44,329 bases of DNA from Candidatus Eiseniibacteriota bacterium. Its GTDB lineage: Bacteria; Eisenbacteria; RBG-16-71-46; CAIMUX01; WJJG01. The notes beneath the pieces are model-generated. The model saw only the letters and a program-made list of their open reading frames with translations, was not told the origin of the DNA and ran no database searches. The position numbers were made by a program, and so were the translations under genes. Shown piece by piece: positions 26,636-35,831 of the stretch; position 1 is the stretch's first letter, and every line of letters begins with the position of its first letter. The stretch covers positions 1 to 44,329 of the forward strand of contig JAGMBO010000016.1 in NCBI GenBank assembly GCA_023129715.1. The letters are read 5' to 3'.

Positions 26636-27556
26636 CTAACCTTCGCCCTCGGGATCATAGGGTCGACCGAGGGCAGCCGGTCCGATCGATCGTCCCACCC
26701 AGAGCACCAACACCACAATCGTGAGGACAAAGGGCAGTGACTGCAAGAGCTGGGTCGGGATCGCGGCGCCCTGGAGGCGAATCTGGGCGGTCTCCGCCGC
26801 CCCAAAGAGCAGACAAGCCCCGGCAGCCCCCAACGGGTGCCATTTCCCGACGATCATCGCCGCCAGCGCGATGTACCCGCGCCCGTTCGACATCTGATCG
26901 GTGAAGGAATGCTGCGCGAAGGCGAGCCAGGCCCCCCCCAACCCACCCAGGAGACCGCTGGCCAGCACGCCGAGCCAGCGCAGCCGGGCGACAGAAAAGC
27001 CCGCCGAGTGGGCCGCCTCCGGGTGCTCGCCCGCCGTGCGCACGGCCAGCCCGAGGCCGGTGCGGAAGAAGAACCAGATCGCGCCGAGGACCAGAAGCAC
27101 CGTCAGCAGGAAGAGCGGATCGTAGAGAATCTCGCCCAAGGGCGTGTCACCACCCGGCCAGCGACGAGCCTGGGCAAAGTTGGGGGCCGGAATCCGGGGC
27201 GAGTTGCTTGCGCTGTGGAACAGCGTCCGCAGTCCGGCGCGGGTTAGGCCGAAGGCGATGATGTTGATCGCCAGCCCCGAGATGATCTGATCTCCCCGCA
27301 GGGTCACCGTGATCAGCGCATGCACCGCGGCCGTCGCCAGTCCTCCGACCATCGCGCAGAGAATCCCGACGAAGGGGGACCCGGTGAAGTAGGTTCCAAC
27401 CACAGCGCAGAAGGCGCCCTGGAGCAGAATCCCCTCGAGGGCGATGTTGACCACCCCGCTGCGCTCGGAGAAGACGCCCCCGACGGCCGCCAGCCCATAG
27501 GGCACACTGATCCGCAGGGTCTGCGCCAACAAGGAGAAGATCGCCGCGAGGCCCAT
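26636..27556 (-). CDS. Nucleoside ABC transporter permease 2 (BMP family, NupQ-like)
   Basis: Inner-membrane permease of 306 residues with about eight hydrophobic spans. The N-terminal block PYGLAAVGGVFSERSGVVNIALEG is diagnostic for the BMP-type nucleoside permease pair. TLRGDQIISGLAINIIAFGLT and YIALAAMIVGKWHPLGA are also family blocks. Its ATG shares one base with the stop of the first permease. It would form a heterodimer with that permease and be driven by the ATPase encoded at 30273-31850. Confidence 0.9.
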   Translation of the reverse strand: MGLAAIFSLLAQTLRISVPYGLAAVGGVFSERSGVVNIALEGILLQGAFCAVVGTYFTGSPFVGILCAMVGGLATAAVHALITVTLRGDQIISGLAINIIAFGLTRAGLRTLFHSASNSPRIPAPNFAQARRWPGGDTPLGEILYDPLFLLTVLLVLGAIWFFFRTGLGLAVRTAGEHPEAAHSAGFSVARLRWLGVLASGLLGGLGGAWLAFAQHSFTDQMSNGRGYIALAAMIVGKWHPLGAAGACLLFGAAETAQIRLQGAAIPTQLLQSLPFVLTIVVLVLWVGRSIGPAALGRPYDPEGEG

Positions 27557-28662
27557 TATGCCGGCTCCTCCCCTCCCCCGCCCGCCGGGGGCAATGCCCC
27601 CCGCCGCCGCTTCCAGCGTACCCGCATCTGTTCACCCACGATGAAGACCAGCAGGATGACCCCGGTAAGGATCTCGACGACCTCGCGCGGCAATAGGGTG
27701 TTGACCACGAGACCTGCCTGCGAGAGCACTCCGAAGAGCAGCGCGGCCGGCACGACCGCCAACGGCTCGTTGCGCGCCAGCAGCGCGACCGCGATGCCGA
27801 GGAAACCGATGCCTCCGCTGAATCCATCCTCGTAGTAGTGCTTGTATCCAAGAACGAAGTTCGTCCCGACGAGGCCCGCCAGGCCGCCCGCGATCCCAAA
27901 GGCGAGCACGATCCGCGGCCCCGGGGAGATCCCCAGCATCCAGGACTGGCGCCGCCCGCGGCCGACCGCGCGCATCGTCAGCCCCAAGGACGTGTGGTGC
28001 AGGAAGAAATGAGCGCCGACGACGCAGGCGACCGCCAGCCAGAGGCTCGCATTGGCCGCCGATCCCCGCATCGCGGGGATCCAAGCATCGAGGCGCGACA
28101 GAAAGGCGCCACTCCCCACCTCGGCCGTGCGGACCGTCTCGGGCAGGCCGAGGTAGCGGGTGATCAGGAAGTTCGAGAGCGCCAGGGCAACGAAGTTGAG
28201 CATGATCGTGTTGATCACCTCGTGGCTTCCCCAGCGCGCTTTCAACCACCCGGGAATCAATCCCCAGAGCGCGCCCCCGAGAAAGGCGGCCCCGACGGCG
28301 GCGGGGAGCTGCAGCCAACCGGGCGCACCGGCAAAGGCGAGGCCCGCGAGGGCACAGGCGAGGGACCCGACGATCGCCTGCCCCTCGGCGCCGATGTTGA
28401 ACAGCCCGGCGCCGAAGGCGAGAGCCACCGCCAGTCCGGTGAAGATGAGAAAGGTCGCCTTGTAGAGAACCTGGCCCCAGGCATAGGGCCCGAAGCGCGA
28501 GACGAGCAGACGCCACAGCTCGACCGGCGCGACGCCCAGCAGCAAGGCGATGCCCGTCGCCAGGAGCAAAGCGACGCATAGGGCTGCCAGGATTGGGAGC
28601 ATGTACGCGGCAGTTCGCCGCAAGGGCGCACCCGCGCACCAGCCGAAGGAGAGTACGTCCAA
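27556..28662 (-). CDS. Nucleoside ABC transporter permease 1 (BMP family, NupP-like)
   Basis: Inner-membrane permease of 368 residues with about nine or ten hydrophobic spans. Blocks typical of NupP/YufP are TFLIFTGLAVALAFGAGLFNIGAEGQ and GSHEVINTIMLNFVALALSNFLI. The start is a TTG with GGAGG six bases upstream. Oddly, it is separated from the matching ATPase and binding protein by an oppositely oriented membrane-protein gene and a palindromic element, whereas these genes are normally contiguous. It must therefore have its own promoter, which I do not see clearly. Confidence 0.9.
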   Translation of the reverse strand: MDVLSFGWCAGAPLRRTAAYMLPILAALCVALLLATGIALLLGVAPVELWRLLVSRFGPYAWGQVLYKATFLIFTGLAVALAFGAGLFNIGAEGQAIVGSLACALAGLAFAGAPGWLQLPAAVGAAFLGGALWGLIPGWLKARWGSHEVINTIMLNFVALALSNFLITRYLGLPETVRTAEVGSGAFLSRLDAWIPAMRGSAANASLWLAVACVVGAHFFLHHTSLGLTMRAVGRGRRQSWMLGISPGPRIVLAFGIAGGLAGLVGTNFVLGYKHYYEDGFSGGIGFLGIAVALLARNEPLAVVPAALLFGVLSQAGLVVNTLLPREVVEILTGVILLVFIVGEQMRVRWKRRRGALPPAGGGGEEPA

Positions 28663-28736
28663 TCCCTACCTCCACCGAGCGTATTCACCTACACTCTAGC
28701 GGCGCGCAGATCCCGTCGCATCCGAAAAACGGCTTG

Positions 28737-28755
28737 CGCCCCCGTGGGGGCGTTT
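28737..28755 (+). terminator. Hairpin followed by TTT
   Basis: CGCCCCC pairs with GGGGGCG across a tight loop (28737-28752), followed by TTT. It sits between the divergent NupP-like and GT-C genes, directly before the latter's start. It could hinder antisense read-through or sequester the start region. It is too small to call firmly. Confidence 0.3.
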
Positions 28756-28767
28756 CCAGAATGCGCC

Positions 28768-30123
28768 ATGCCTCGCCCATCCCACGCCCTACCTCCCAAC
28801 GCCGCCGGCGCACGGCGGCGGTTCCGCTGGCTCCTCTGGGGCGCGGTCCTACTCCTGCTGCTCTGGGTGCCGCTGACGACCGGATTGCGTTTCCCGGCGA
28901 AGATGGACGAGGCGAGCTATCATCTGCCCAACGTCGCGCGCTTTCTCGATCATTTCCCGACCCTTGAGGAGCTGCGGGCGACCGATCTCTCGATGCTCCC
29001 GCTCTTCCACGGCGCCTTGGCCCAGGCCGCCCGTCTGACGGGTGCGGGACTTCCGGCGCTGCGTGGATGGATGATGTCGATCGGGCTCCTCGCCCTATGC
29101 GGATACGCGCTTCTCGCCCGCCACGCCTGCGGGGCCCCCCCGACGCGCAGCGCGCTCGCGCTGGCCGCCTTTCCCTACTTCGGCGTCTGCTACTTCACGC
29201 TGATGACGGACTATCCTGCCTTTCTGGCACTCGTCGCCGCCCTGCTCGGGCAGGTTGACTACCTGATCGGGCGCCGTGCGCGGGGACTCTGGCTGGCAGC
29301 CTTCGGCGGACTACTCGCCTGCCTGATCCGCCAGAATCTGATCGTCTTCTCGGGTGTCTTCGCGCTCCTCGTCGCGATCTCCCACCTCGGACGGGGGGGC
29401 CTCCCGCGGCCCATCCCCCGCATTCCGCCCCCCTGGGTGATCGCCGCCTTGGTGCTCCCCTTTGTGGGCCTCGGATTCCAGCTCCTGCTCTGGGATGGAC
29501 TCCTGCCCCCCGCCTACATGGCGCGCCAGGGCTACTTCCGTTTCGACCTCGCGACCTACCTGCTGGCTCTCTTGAGCACCGCGGCCAACGTCGGCTACTA
29601 CCTGATTCCCGCGGCGCTCGCCGACGCGCTGCACCGCCGCACAGGCTTGCGACTGCGCACCGCAGGGATCCTCCTGCTGCTCACCCTCGGCGGGTGTGGC
29701 GCGGCCTATGCTCTGCGCGGCGCCTTCCTGGTCAATACCTACGGCACCTTCAAGCATGCCCTCGACTTCACCGGCGCTCACGCGGGACTCCCCGCCCGCC
29801 TGCTGCTCTACGCCGCAGCCCTAGCCGCCTTCCTCTGGCTGGTCTACCGGGTGCTCGCCCGCCTGCGCGCCGCCCGCGGGGGCGATCCAGGCAACCTGCT
29901 CCTGCCGCTGCTCTTCGCCGCCTCCTGGGTGGTTCTGGCCTTCGGCCTCGCGCGCATCTACGAGCGTCACATCCTGCCCCTCTATGCCCTCGGGGTGCTC
30001 GTCCTGCAGCAGACCCAGGGCGAGGAGGCGGATGCCCGACTCCCCGCGCTCGGCTGGCTGGGGGTCGCTCTCTTCGGCGCCGCCCACGGCGTGCTCTATG
30101 CGATCACGGTCTACGAGCTGTGA
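28768..30123 (+). CDS. Polytopic membrane glycosyltransferase-like protein (GT-C fold)
   Basis: Predicted inner-membrane protein of 451 residues with about ten hydrophobic spans. The first periplasmic loop carries the acidic pair in KMDEASYHLPNVARFLDHFP, as in GT-C transferases. The MDE-x-YHLP pattern and the later RIYERHILPLYALG recall the ALG10/DIE2 and related polyprenyl-phosphate-sugar families. The ATG at 28768 lacks a good ribosome site; a GTG at 28744 is possible but lies inside a hairpin. It is the only plus-strand gene in this part of the nucleoside island and splits the transporter genes. Substrate unknown. Confidence 0.65.
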   Translation: MPRPSHALPPNAAGARRRFRWLLWGAVLLLLLWVPLTTGLRFPAKMDEASYHLPNVARFLDHFPTLEELRATDLSMLPLFHGALAQAARLTGAGLPALRGWMMSIGLLALCGYALLARHACGAPPTRSALALAAFPYFGVCYFTLMTDYPAFLALVAALLGQVDYLIGRRARGLWLAAFGGLLACLIRQNLIVFSGVFALLVAISHLGRGGLPRPIPRIPPPWVIAALVLPFVGLGFQLLLWDGLLPPAYMARQGYFRFDLATYLLALLSTAANVGYYLIPAALADALHRRTGLRLRTAGILLLLTLGGCGAAYALRGAFLVNTYGTFKHALDFTGAHAGLPARLLLYAAALAAFLWLVYRVLARLRAARGGDPGNLLLPLLFAASWVVLAFGLARIYERHILPLYALGVLVLQQTQGEEADARLPALGWLGVALFGAAHGVLYAITVYEL

Positions 30124-30142
30124 TGATGCTCTCAATACGCGA

Positions 30143-30256
30143 GACGCCCGCGGGAAGACGCAGAGCGGTCTGTTAGGAGGGGCTGATGGAGTGCGGTTTG
30201 ACCGCACGGAGTCCGCCCCGACGTGCCAGACCGTGCAGCGTCTTGCCGCGGGCGCC
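30143..30256. repeat. Long palindromic element between convergent genes
   Basis: Arms of 30 bases (30143-30172 and 30227-30256) pair at 25 positions. Inside is a perfect hairpin, GTGCGGT and ACCGCAC around TTG (30191-30207). The element almost fills the 149-base gap, starting 19 bases after the membrane-protein stop and ending 16 bases before the ATPase stop. It may act as a bidirectional terminator or be a small mobile palindrome. There is no T-run. Confidence 0.75.
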
Positions 30257-30272
30257 CGCCAACAAACCGCAG

Positions 30273-31850
30273 TCATCGAGACTCGCTGATCGTCTCCCTC
30301 TCCGGAGGATCAGCATCGAGCGGCAGCATGCCGACCATCGCGCGTCCGAGGAACTCGACATCGATCGCGGTGCGCGCCCACGCGCGGCTGAGCCGGCCCC
30401 GGTAGAGCACGGCGACGGAATCGGCGAGCGCGAGGATCTCGTCGAGGTCGGCCGAGATCAGCAGCACGCTGCCGCCCGCGCGGCGCACCTCCCGCAGCAG
30501 ATCATGAAGAAACGCGGTGCTGCCGAGGTCGATGCCGCGGGTCGGCTGGGCGGCAACCAGGATCGGAGCGTGGCGGGCGAATTCGCGCGCGCAGAGCAGC
30601 TTCTGCTGATTGCCGCCGCTGAGCGCCTCGGGCGTCAGATCGGCGCGCGGTGGCTGCACTCGGAAGCGATCGAGCAGCGGCTGGGCCCAGCGCCGTGCAG
30701 CCCCATGGGAGTACCAACCCCAGCGCACGACGGAGGCGTCGGCGAGATGCCCCAACAGCAGGTTTTCCCAGAGCGGCAGGCCCGGCACCAACCCCTCGGT
30801 CGTGCGATCTTCGGGAATCAGCGCGGGACGCAGCGCGGGCGGTACGCGCTGGCCGGGACCAATCCGGGTCTCGCCGATCCTTAGGCTGCCGCGGTCGAAC
30901 GTCCGCCGGCCGGACATCACCTCGGCCAGCTCGCGCTGCCCATTGCCCTGCACCCCGGCAATGCCGACGATTTCGCCGCGATGGAGATCGAGAGAGACCC
31001 CGGCCAGCAGGGCGCGCCCCGCCGCGTTGACAACACCGAGCTCTTCCGCCACCAGCACGCGCACGCCGCCGGAGGCCTGAGCGCTCCGCTGCGCGCCCCC
31101 CCCGATCGTCGCCGTCGGCCGGGCGCCCTCGCCGATGATCCACTGCACCAGGCGGTCATGATCGAGCTCGTCGCGAGCCAACTCCCCCACCACGCGCCCC
31201 CGGCGCAGGACGGTCACGCGATCGGCGATCGCGAGCACCTCGGCCAGTTTGTGGGTGATGAAAACCACGGTGCGGCCCTCGTCGCGAAACCGCCGCAAGA
31301 TCCGAAAGAGCCCGTCGACCTCGGGCGGCGCGAGCACCGCGGTCGGCTCGTCGCAGATCAGCAGCCGGGCACCATGGAAGAGCAACCGGGCGATCTCGAC
31401 CCGCTGGCGCTCCCCCACCCCGAGCGATTCGACCGGCGCGTGAGGATCGAGGTCGAAACCATAGTCATCGAAGAGGCGGCGCAGGCGCGCGGCGAGCGCC
31501 CGGCGCGGCAAGCGGCGTAGCCCGCGCTGGCCCGGAAACCCGAGAACGATGTTCTCGAGCACCGTCATCGGGGGCACCAGCATGAAATGCTGGTGGATCA
31601 TGCCGATCCCGTGACGCAGAGCCACCGCGGGCGAGGCGATCTCCACCGCCCGACCGTCGATCTCGATCGTGCCCCGGTCGGGTTGCAGCAGGCCGTAGAG
31701 GATCCGCATCAGGGTCGACTTGCCCGCGCCGTTCTCCCCGACAAGCGCATGGATTGAGGCAGGCCGCAGGTTCAGATCCACGTCGGTATTCGCGATCGTC
31801 TTCCCGAAGCGACGCTCGATGCCGATCAGACGGACGGCGGGCGCCTGCAC
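30273..31850 (-). CDS. Nucleoside ABC transporter ATPase (duplicated ABC domains)
   Basis: Cytoplasmic ATPase of 525 residues with two fused ABC domains, as in NupO/YufO and sugar importers. Domain 1 has Walker A GENGAGKST, signature LGVGERQRVEIA and Walker B LLICDEPTAVL. Domain 2 has the altered Walker A GVQGNGQRE, signature LSGGNQQKL and ILVAAQPTRGIDLG, the usual asymmetric pattern in which only the first site is fully catalytic. The start is GTG with GGGAGG seven bases upstream. It lies 78 bases after the BMP binding-protein gene. Confidence 0.93.
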   Translation of the reverse strand: MQAPAVRLIGIERRFGKTIANTDVDLNLRPASIHALVGENGAGKSTLMRILYGLLQPDRGTIEIDGRAVEIASPAVALRHGIGMIHQHFMLVPPMTVLENIVLGFPGQRGLRRLPRRALAARLRRLFDDYGFDLDPHAPVESLGVGERQRVEIARLLFHGARLLICDEPTAVLAPPEVDGLFRILRRFRDEGRTVVFITHKLAEVLAIADRVTVLRRGRVVGELARDELDHDRLVQWIIGEGARPTATIGGGAQRSAQASGGVRVLVAEELGVVNAAGRALLAGVSLDLHRGEIVGIAGVQGNGQRELAEVMSGRRTFDRGSLRIGETRIGPGQRVPPALRPALIPEDRTTEGLVPGLPLWENLLLGHLADASVVRWGWYSHGAARRWAQPLLDRFRVQPPRADLTPEALSGGNQQKLLCAREFARHAPILVAAQPTRGIDLGSTAFLHDLLREVRRAGGSVLLISADLDEILALADSVAVLYRGRLSRAWARTAIDVEFLGRAMVGMLPLDADPPERETISESR

Positions 31851-31928
31851 GCGGATGCCTCCCTGAATGGTTCGGAGGTGCCCACGGGGGGCGACCGAAC
31901 GCCTGCACCGCCGGGGCCTCCCGCGCCC

Positions 31929-32945
31929 CTACTCCGCCGGCACCTCGATCTCGCCGGCGGCGATCTGCTCGGCGATCGCGCTCAGTCGCGCCTCTCGCTC
32001 CGCGGTCACCCACTGACGATTCGACGCGTCGCGCACGTAGTCGACGCCCTCCTCTTTCAGCCCGAAGACGCGCACTCCGCTCTCGAAGCGTCCCTCGAGG
32101 GCGCGGGCAACCTCGTCGTAGACGGCGCGATCGACGCGCTTGATCATGCTGGTCAACACATACCCCGGCGCCTCGGCCGATTGATCGGCGTCGACACCGA
32201 TCGCCAACCGTTCTTTCGCACGGGCGGCTTCGAAAACCCCCAGGCCGGTCGAGCCGGAGGCATGGAAGATGATGTCGGCCCCCTGCTCGTACTGCGCCAG
32301 GGCCAGTTCCTTGCCCTTCGCCGGGTTCTTGAAGGCCGCGCCGGTCACCCCGGCGTAGTTGATCAGCACGCGCATCTCTGAATTGATGTGCCGGGCTCCC
32401 GCCTGGTAGCCCGCCTGGAACTTGTGAATCAATGGGATGTCCATGCCGCCGATGAAACCGATCGTGCCCGTCTCGCTGACCATCGCCGCCAAGGCGCCAA
32501 CGAGAAAGGATCCCTCCTCCTCGCGGAATTTCAAACCGACGACATTGGGGGGAATCTCCCGGCCCTCATTCCAACTGTAGTCGACGCAAATGAACTGTTT
32601 CTCGGGGAAGTCATCGGCGACGCCGTTGATATCGTCGGTGAAGAGGAAACCGACTCCGATGATCAGATCGGCATCCCCCTGGGCATAGAGCCGCAAGGCC
32701 GCCTCGCGGTCGGAGCTCTGCGTTGGCTCGAAGTACTCGAAGCTGACGCCGCGTTCGTCCCGCGCGCGCAACAGGCCCTGATAGGCGAGGTCGTTGAACG
32801 ACTTGTCCCCCAGTCCCCCGACATCGAAGACGAGCCCCACGTGAAAATCGGCGCGGCTCTGCTGCCGCTCGCCTCCACCACAACCGGCCGCGAGTAGCAA
32901 CGCGAGCGCCATGCCGACTACAACCGCCCAGTTCCTGGGCTTCAT
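31929..32945 (-). CDS. BMP family nucleoside-binding lipoprotein
   Basis: Periplasmic substrate-binding lipoprotein for the nucleoside ABC transporter, 338 residues. The signal peptide [22 protein letters not shown] ends in a lipobox with Cys22, a substrate for Lgt. The mature protein has VGLVFDVGGLGDKSFNDLAYQG, the Bmp/PnrA/TmpC hallmark, plus GFIGGMDIPLIHKFQAGYQAGA, IIFHASGSTGLGVFEAA and IGVDADQSAEAPG. AAGGAGG precedes the start. The ATG overlaps the tdk stop as ATGA, joining transport to salvage in one transcript. Confidence 0.95.
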   Translation of the reverse strand: MKPRNWAVVVGMALALLLAAGCGGGERQQSRADFHVGLVFDVGGLGDKSFNDLAYQGLLRARDERGVSFEYFEPTQSSDREAALRLYAQGDADLIIGVGFLFTDDINGVADDFPEKQFICVDYSWNEGREIPPNVVGLKFREEEGSFLVGALAAMVSETGTIGFIGGMDIPLIHKFQAGYQAGARHINSEMRVLINYAGVTGAAFKNPAKGKELALAQYEQGADIIFHASGSTGLGVFEAARAKERLAIGVDADQSAEAPGYVLTSMIKRVDRAVYDEVARALEGRFESGVRVFGLKEEGVDYVRDASNRQWVTAEREARLSAIAEQIAAGEIEVPAE

Positions 32946-33559
32946 GCTTCCTCCTTGCCTCCCGCGCTGTCGCGCTCGGGGAACAGGTCACCCGATCCCT
33001 CCGCGGGCTGTTGGTAGCATCGGCGGCAGCGCGGCTCATAGGCCTCCGAGCCGCCGACGAGAATCTGCTCCCCGCTGCCGACCACCCGCTGCGTGCGGTT
33101 GGCGGGATTGCCGCAGATCACACAGACAGCATGGGTCTTGGTGATGAACTCCGCAACGGCCAGTAACGCGGGTACCGGTCCGAAAGGACGGCCGCTGTAG
33201 TCGGTGTCGAGCCCCGCCACGATGACCCGCTTGCCGGCGTCGGCCAGCTCCTCACAGACCTCGACGATCGTCGCATCGAAGAACTGGACCTCGTCGACAC
33301 CCAACACCTGCGCCTCTCGCCCCAGGTCGAGGATCTCACGAGGATGGCGCACCGGACGCGAGGGGATACTGATCCGATCGTGGGTCACGAGTTGGTCGGT
33401 GGCATAGCGATCGTCGACGACCGGCTTGAAGATCGAGACCCGCTGACGGGCGATCTGCGCCCGCCGCAGCCGGCGAATCAGTTCCTCGGTCTTGCCGCTG
33501 AACATGCTCCCACAGATCACCTCGATCCAACCGGTTCCCCGGGGCGTGCCGAAGGTCAT
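32942..33559 (-). CDS. tdk: Thymidine kinase (type II)
   Basis: Phosphorylates thymidine (and deoxyuridine) with ATP. The 205 residues carry Walker [12 protein letters not shown], the Walker B-like GVDEVQFFD, the lasso and thymidine-site region [14 protein letters not shown], and zinc ligands [13 protein letters not shown]...CRRC. It overlaps udk upstream and the BMP gene downstream as ATGA on both sides. Confidence 0.97.
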   Translation of the reverse strand: MTFGTPRGTGWIEVICGSMFSGKTEELIRRLRRAQIARQRVSIFKPVVDDRYATDQLVTHDRISIPSRPVRHPREILDLGREAQVLGVDEVQFFDATIVEVCEELADAGKRVIVAGLDTDYSGRPFGPVPALLAVAEFITKTHAVCVICGNPANRTQRVVGSGEQILVGGSEAYEPRCRRCYQQPAEGSGDLFPERDSAGGKEEA

Positions 33560-34305
33560 GGCCGGCGCTCCCGGCGGGCACGGGGCCGGCGCTGAGAGTA
33601 CAAGATCGAGCGAATCTTGGTCACCAGCAGATCAATCGCCACATGATTGTGCCCTCCCTCCGGAATGATCACGTCCGCGTAGCGCTTGGAGGGCTCGATG
33701 AATTGCATGTGCATCGGCCGGACCGTCTCCTCGTATTGCGCGAGCACCGACTCGAGGGTCCGCCCGCGCTCGGAAACGTCACGCTGAATGCGGCGGAGCA
33801 GGCGGATGTCGGAATCGGTGTCGATATAGACTTTGATATCCATCAGCGCCCGCAGCAATGGATCGTCGAGGATCAGAATCCCCTCGATGATGATGATCTG
33901 GCAGCCCGACACCGAAATCGCTCGCCGCGTGCGCAAGTGGCGCTTGAAGTCGTAGACCGGCATCTCGATCGCCCCGCCCTCGAGCAGAATGCGCAACTGC
34001 TCGGCGAGCAGGTCGCGGTCGAAGGCATCAGGATGGTCATAGTTCTGCCGGCGGCGTTCCTCGATCGGCAATCCGTTGAGGCTCTTGTAGTAGGAATCCT
34101 GCTTGATGATGTAGACCTTGCGCGAGCCGAGGTCCTCGGTCACGCGCTGGGCGACCAGCGTCTTGCCCGAGGCACTCCCACCGGCGATTCCGATCAGCAC
34201 GCGCCGCTGCGGCGCGGGCGGGGTCTCCGCCATTTCGCGCGCGGGCGAGCGCGGCGACCGCTGCCCCACCGTGCGACCCTTCCGCTCTTCGCTCGCGCGG
34301 GCCAT
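33556..34305 (-). CDS. udk: Uridine kinase
   Basis: Converts uridine and cytidine to UMP and CMP. It has Walker [29 protein letters not shown], the [10 protein letters not shown] block and IIEGILIL, all typical of Udk. The frame is open to 34338, but I chose the ATG at 34305 (249 residues) because GAGG sits seven bases upstream and the upstream kinase ends one base before it. About 30 disordered N-terminal residues precede the P-loop, so a start at the later MAETPP is possible. The arginine-rich C-terminal tail is unusual. Confidence 0.94.
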   Translation of the reverse strand: MARASEERKGRTVGQRSPRSPAREMAETPPAPQRRVLIGIAGGSASGKTLVAQRVTEDLGSRKVYIIKQDSYYKSLNGLPIEERRRQNYDHPDAFDRDLLAEQLRILLEGGAIEMPVYDFKRHLRTRRAISVSGCQIIIIEGILILDDPLLRALMDIKVYIDTDSDIRLLRRIQRDVSERGRTLESVLAQYEETVRPMHMQFIEPSKRYADVIIPEGGHNHVAIDLLVTKIRSILYSQRRPRARRERRP

Positions 34306-34306
34306 G

Positions 34307-34993
34307 CTAGGCCTCACCCGCTCCGGTCGCCGAGGCAACGCCCCGTTTCCCCGCGTGGCCCTCCTGGGCTACGCGGATCTCGGCGACGATTTCATCAATC
34401 AATCCCTGCTCCGGAGGAAAAGCGATCTGCTCGGTCTCGATCGTCAGGATCGGGCAGCGGCCCCGCACGCTCGCGATCCAGCGCGCGTACGCCGCCTCGA
34501 GCTGGGCGAGATACGCCGGGGTGATTCCCGTCTCGCAGGCACGCCCCCGCTGGGCGATGCGCGCCACCAGCGCCTCGGGCCGGGCCTTCAGATAGAGGAG
34601 CAGGCCCGGGAAGGGCAGCAGTTCGACCATCTCGCGGAAGAGCGAGAGGAAACTCTTGAACTCGCGCTTCTCCATCGCCCCGCGCTCGTAGAGCACGCGG
34701 GCGAAGATCTCTCCATCTTCATAGATGGTCCGGTCCTGGATGAAGGGCGCCGAACGCTCCACGAAGCGCTTCTGCGCCTTGAAGCGCTCCGCCAGCAGGT
34801 AGATTTGCAGGTGGAAGGCCCACCGCTGCATGTCGGCATAGAACGCTTCCAGGAAAGGGTTCTCGGCAACCGGCTCGTAGTAGACATCCCAGCCGGTGCG
34901 TTCTGCGAGCAGGCGCGCGAAGGCCGACTTCCCCGCCCCGATGTTGCCGCAGATTCCGACGAAGAACCCTTGCGCTGATTGGCCCAGACTCAT
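34307..34993 (-). CDS. Deoxynucleoside kinase (dAK/dGK/dCK-like)
   Basis: Cytoplasmic kinase for deoxyribonucleosides, 228 residues from the ATG at 34993, which has GAGGA six bases upstream. It has Walker A GICGNIGAGKS, the substrate-site VYYEPVAENPFLEAFY, RTIYEDGEIFARVLYERG and the lid region RIAQRGRACETGI. The family is typical of deoxyadenosine/deoxyguanosine kinases in Gram-positives and FCB bacteria. Exact base preference cannot be read here. It lies between hpt and udk in the salvage operon. Confidence 0.9.
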   Translation of the reverse strand: MSLGQSAQGFFVGICGNIGAGKSAFARLLAERTGWDVYYEPVAENPFLEAFYADMQRWAFHLQIYLLAERFKAQKRFVERSAPFIQDRTIYEDGEIFARVLYERGAMEKREFKSFLSLFREMVELLPFPGLLLYLKARPEALVARIAQRGRACETGITPAYLAQLEAAYARWIASVRGRCPILTIETEQIAFPPEQGLIDEIVAEIRVAQEGHAGKRGVASATGAGEA

Positions 34994-35059
34994 GATCGTC
35001 CTCGGTGTTGTGCTGCCGATGCCGCCGCCCGCCGACATCGCGCGGCCCGGCCCTGAAAG

Positions 35060-35602
35060 TCACTGCCGCGCGGCATCGACCGCTCGTTGATCGGCTTCCT
35101 CCATGACGGCAACGTGCGGCAACTCACGGAAGCGCTCCGCATAGTCGAGCCCATAGCCGATGACGAAGAGATCGTCGATCTCGAAACCCACATAATCGAC
35201 ATAGACCTTCCGCTCGCGCGGGACGCGCTTGTCGAGCAGGGTCACGATCGATAGGCTGCGTGGATTCCGCGAGAGCAGGTTCTTGCGCAGATAGGAGAGC
35301 GAGAGGCCGCTGTCGATGATGTCCTCGACCATCAGGACATCGCGCCCGCTGATATCACAGTCGAGGTCCTTGAGCAGGCGCACCGTCCCTGAGGAGGTAA
35401 TCCCCGACGCATAGCTGGAGATCGAGATGAAGTCGACCTCGTGGTCGAGGTCGAGGTGGCGCATCAGGTCGGCGAGAAAAAAGATCGAACCCTTCAGGAT
35501 CCCAACAAGAATCGGCGTCTTACCGAGAAAGTCGCGAGAGATCGCCCGCGCCAGCTCACGCGTCTTCTCGGCGATCGCCTCTTGTGTCAAGAGGATCTGC
35601 AT
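35060..35602 (-). CDS. hpt: Hypoxanthine phosphoribosyltransferase
   Basis: Makes IMP or GMP from hypoxanthine or guanine and PRPP. The 180 residues from the ATG at 35602 (CGGAG eight bases upstream) match Hpt in length: LVGILKGSIFFLADLMRHL, the flexible-loop SSYASGITSSGTVRLLKDL, the PRPP motif VLMVEDIIDSGLSL and the purine-site DYVGFEIDDLFVIGYGLD. The frame is open much further upstream but without family similarity. It is the first gene of the minus-strand salvage operon and has a strong promoter. Confidence 0.97.
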   Translation of the reverse strand: MQILLTQEAIAEKTRELARAISRDFLGKTPILVGILKGSIFFLADLMRHLDLDHEVDFISISSYASGITSSGTVRLLKDLDCDISGRDVLMVEDIIDSGLSLSYLRKNLLSRNPRSLSIVTLLDKRVPRERKVYVDYVGFEIDDLFVIGYGLDYAERFRELPHVAVMEEADQRAVDAARQ

Positions 35603-35729
35603 CGCAATCTCCGTTCGCTCCGCAGGCGTCCCGGGTGGTAGGCTGGCTCCCCGCGCCAGGGTCCGGGCAGCCTCGGAACACCACCGAGGGCCCTTCAGCG
35701 GCCCGGTCGAGCGGGATGATATGTTGAGG

Positions 35730-35757
35730 AATATCGGCTCTGGCCGGGAGCTGTCAA
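35730..35757 (-). promoter_or_regulatory. Predicted strong promoter for hpt salvage operon
   Basis: On the minus strand, a perfect TTGACA (35757-35752), a 16-base spacer and GATATT (35735-35730). It lies 128 bases upstream of hpt in the 229-base gap before the divergent aminohydrolase and probably drives hpt through the ABC ATPase gene. I see no clear operator repeat beside it. Confidence 0.6.
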
Positions 35758-35831
35758 GGCCAAAGCCCGCATGGATATCGGGATAGAGGCCGCGCCCGCG
35801 GGAGCGGCGCTCACCTGAGGGAGGATCGTCG

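Noticed and set aside
30143-30256. Integron attC site or insertion-sequence remnant
   Set aside because: No attC core sites, integrase, transposase or target duplication is visible. It is kept only as a palindromic element.
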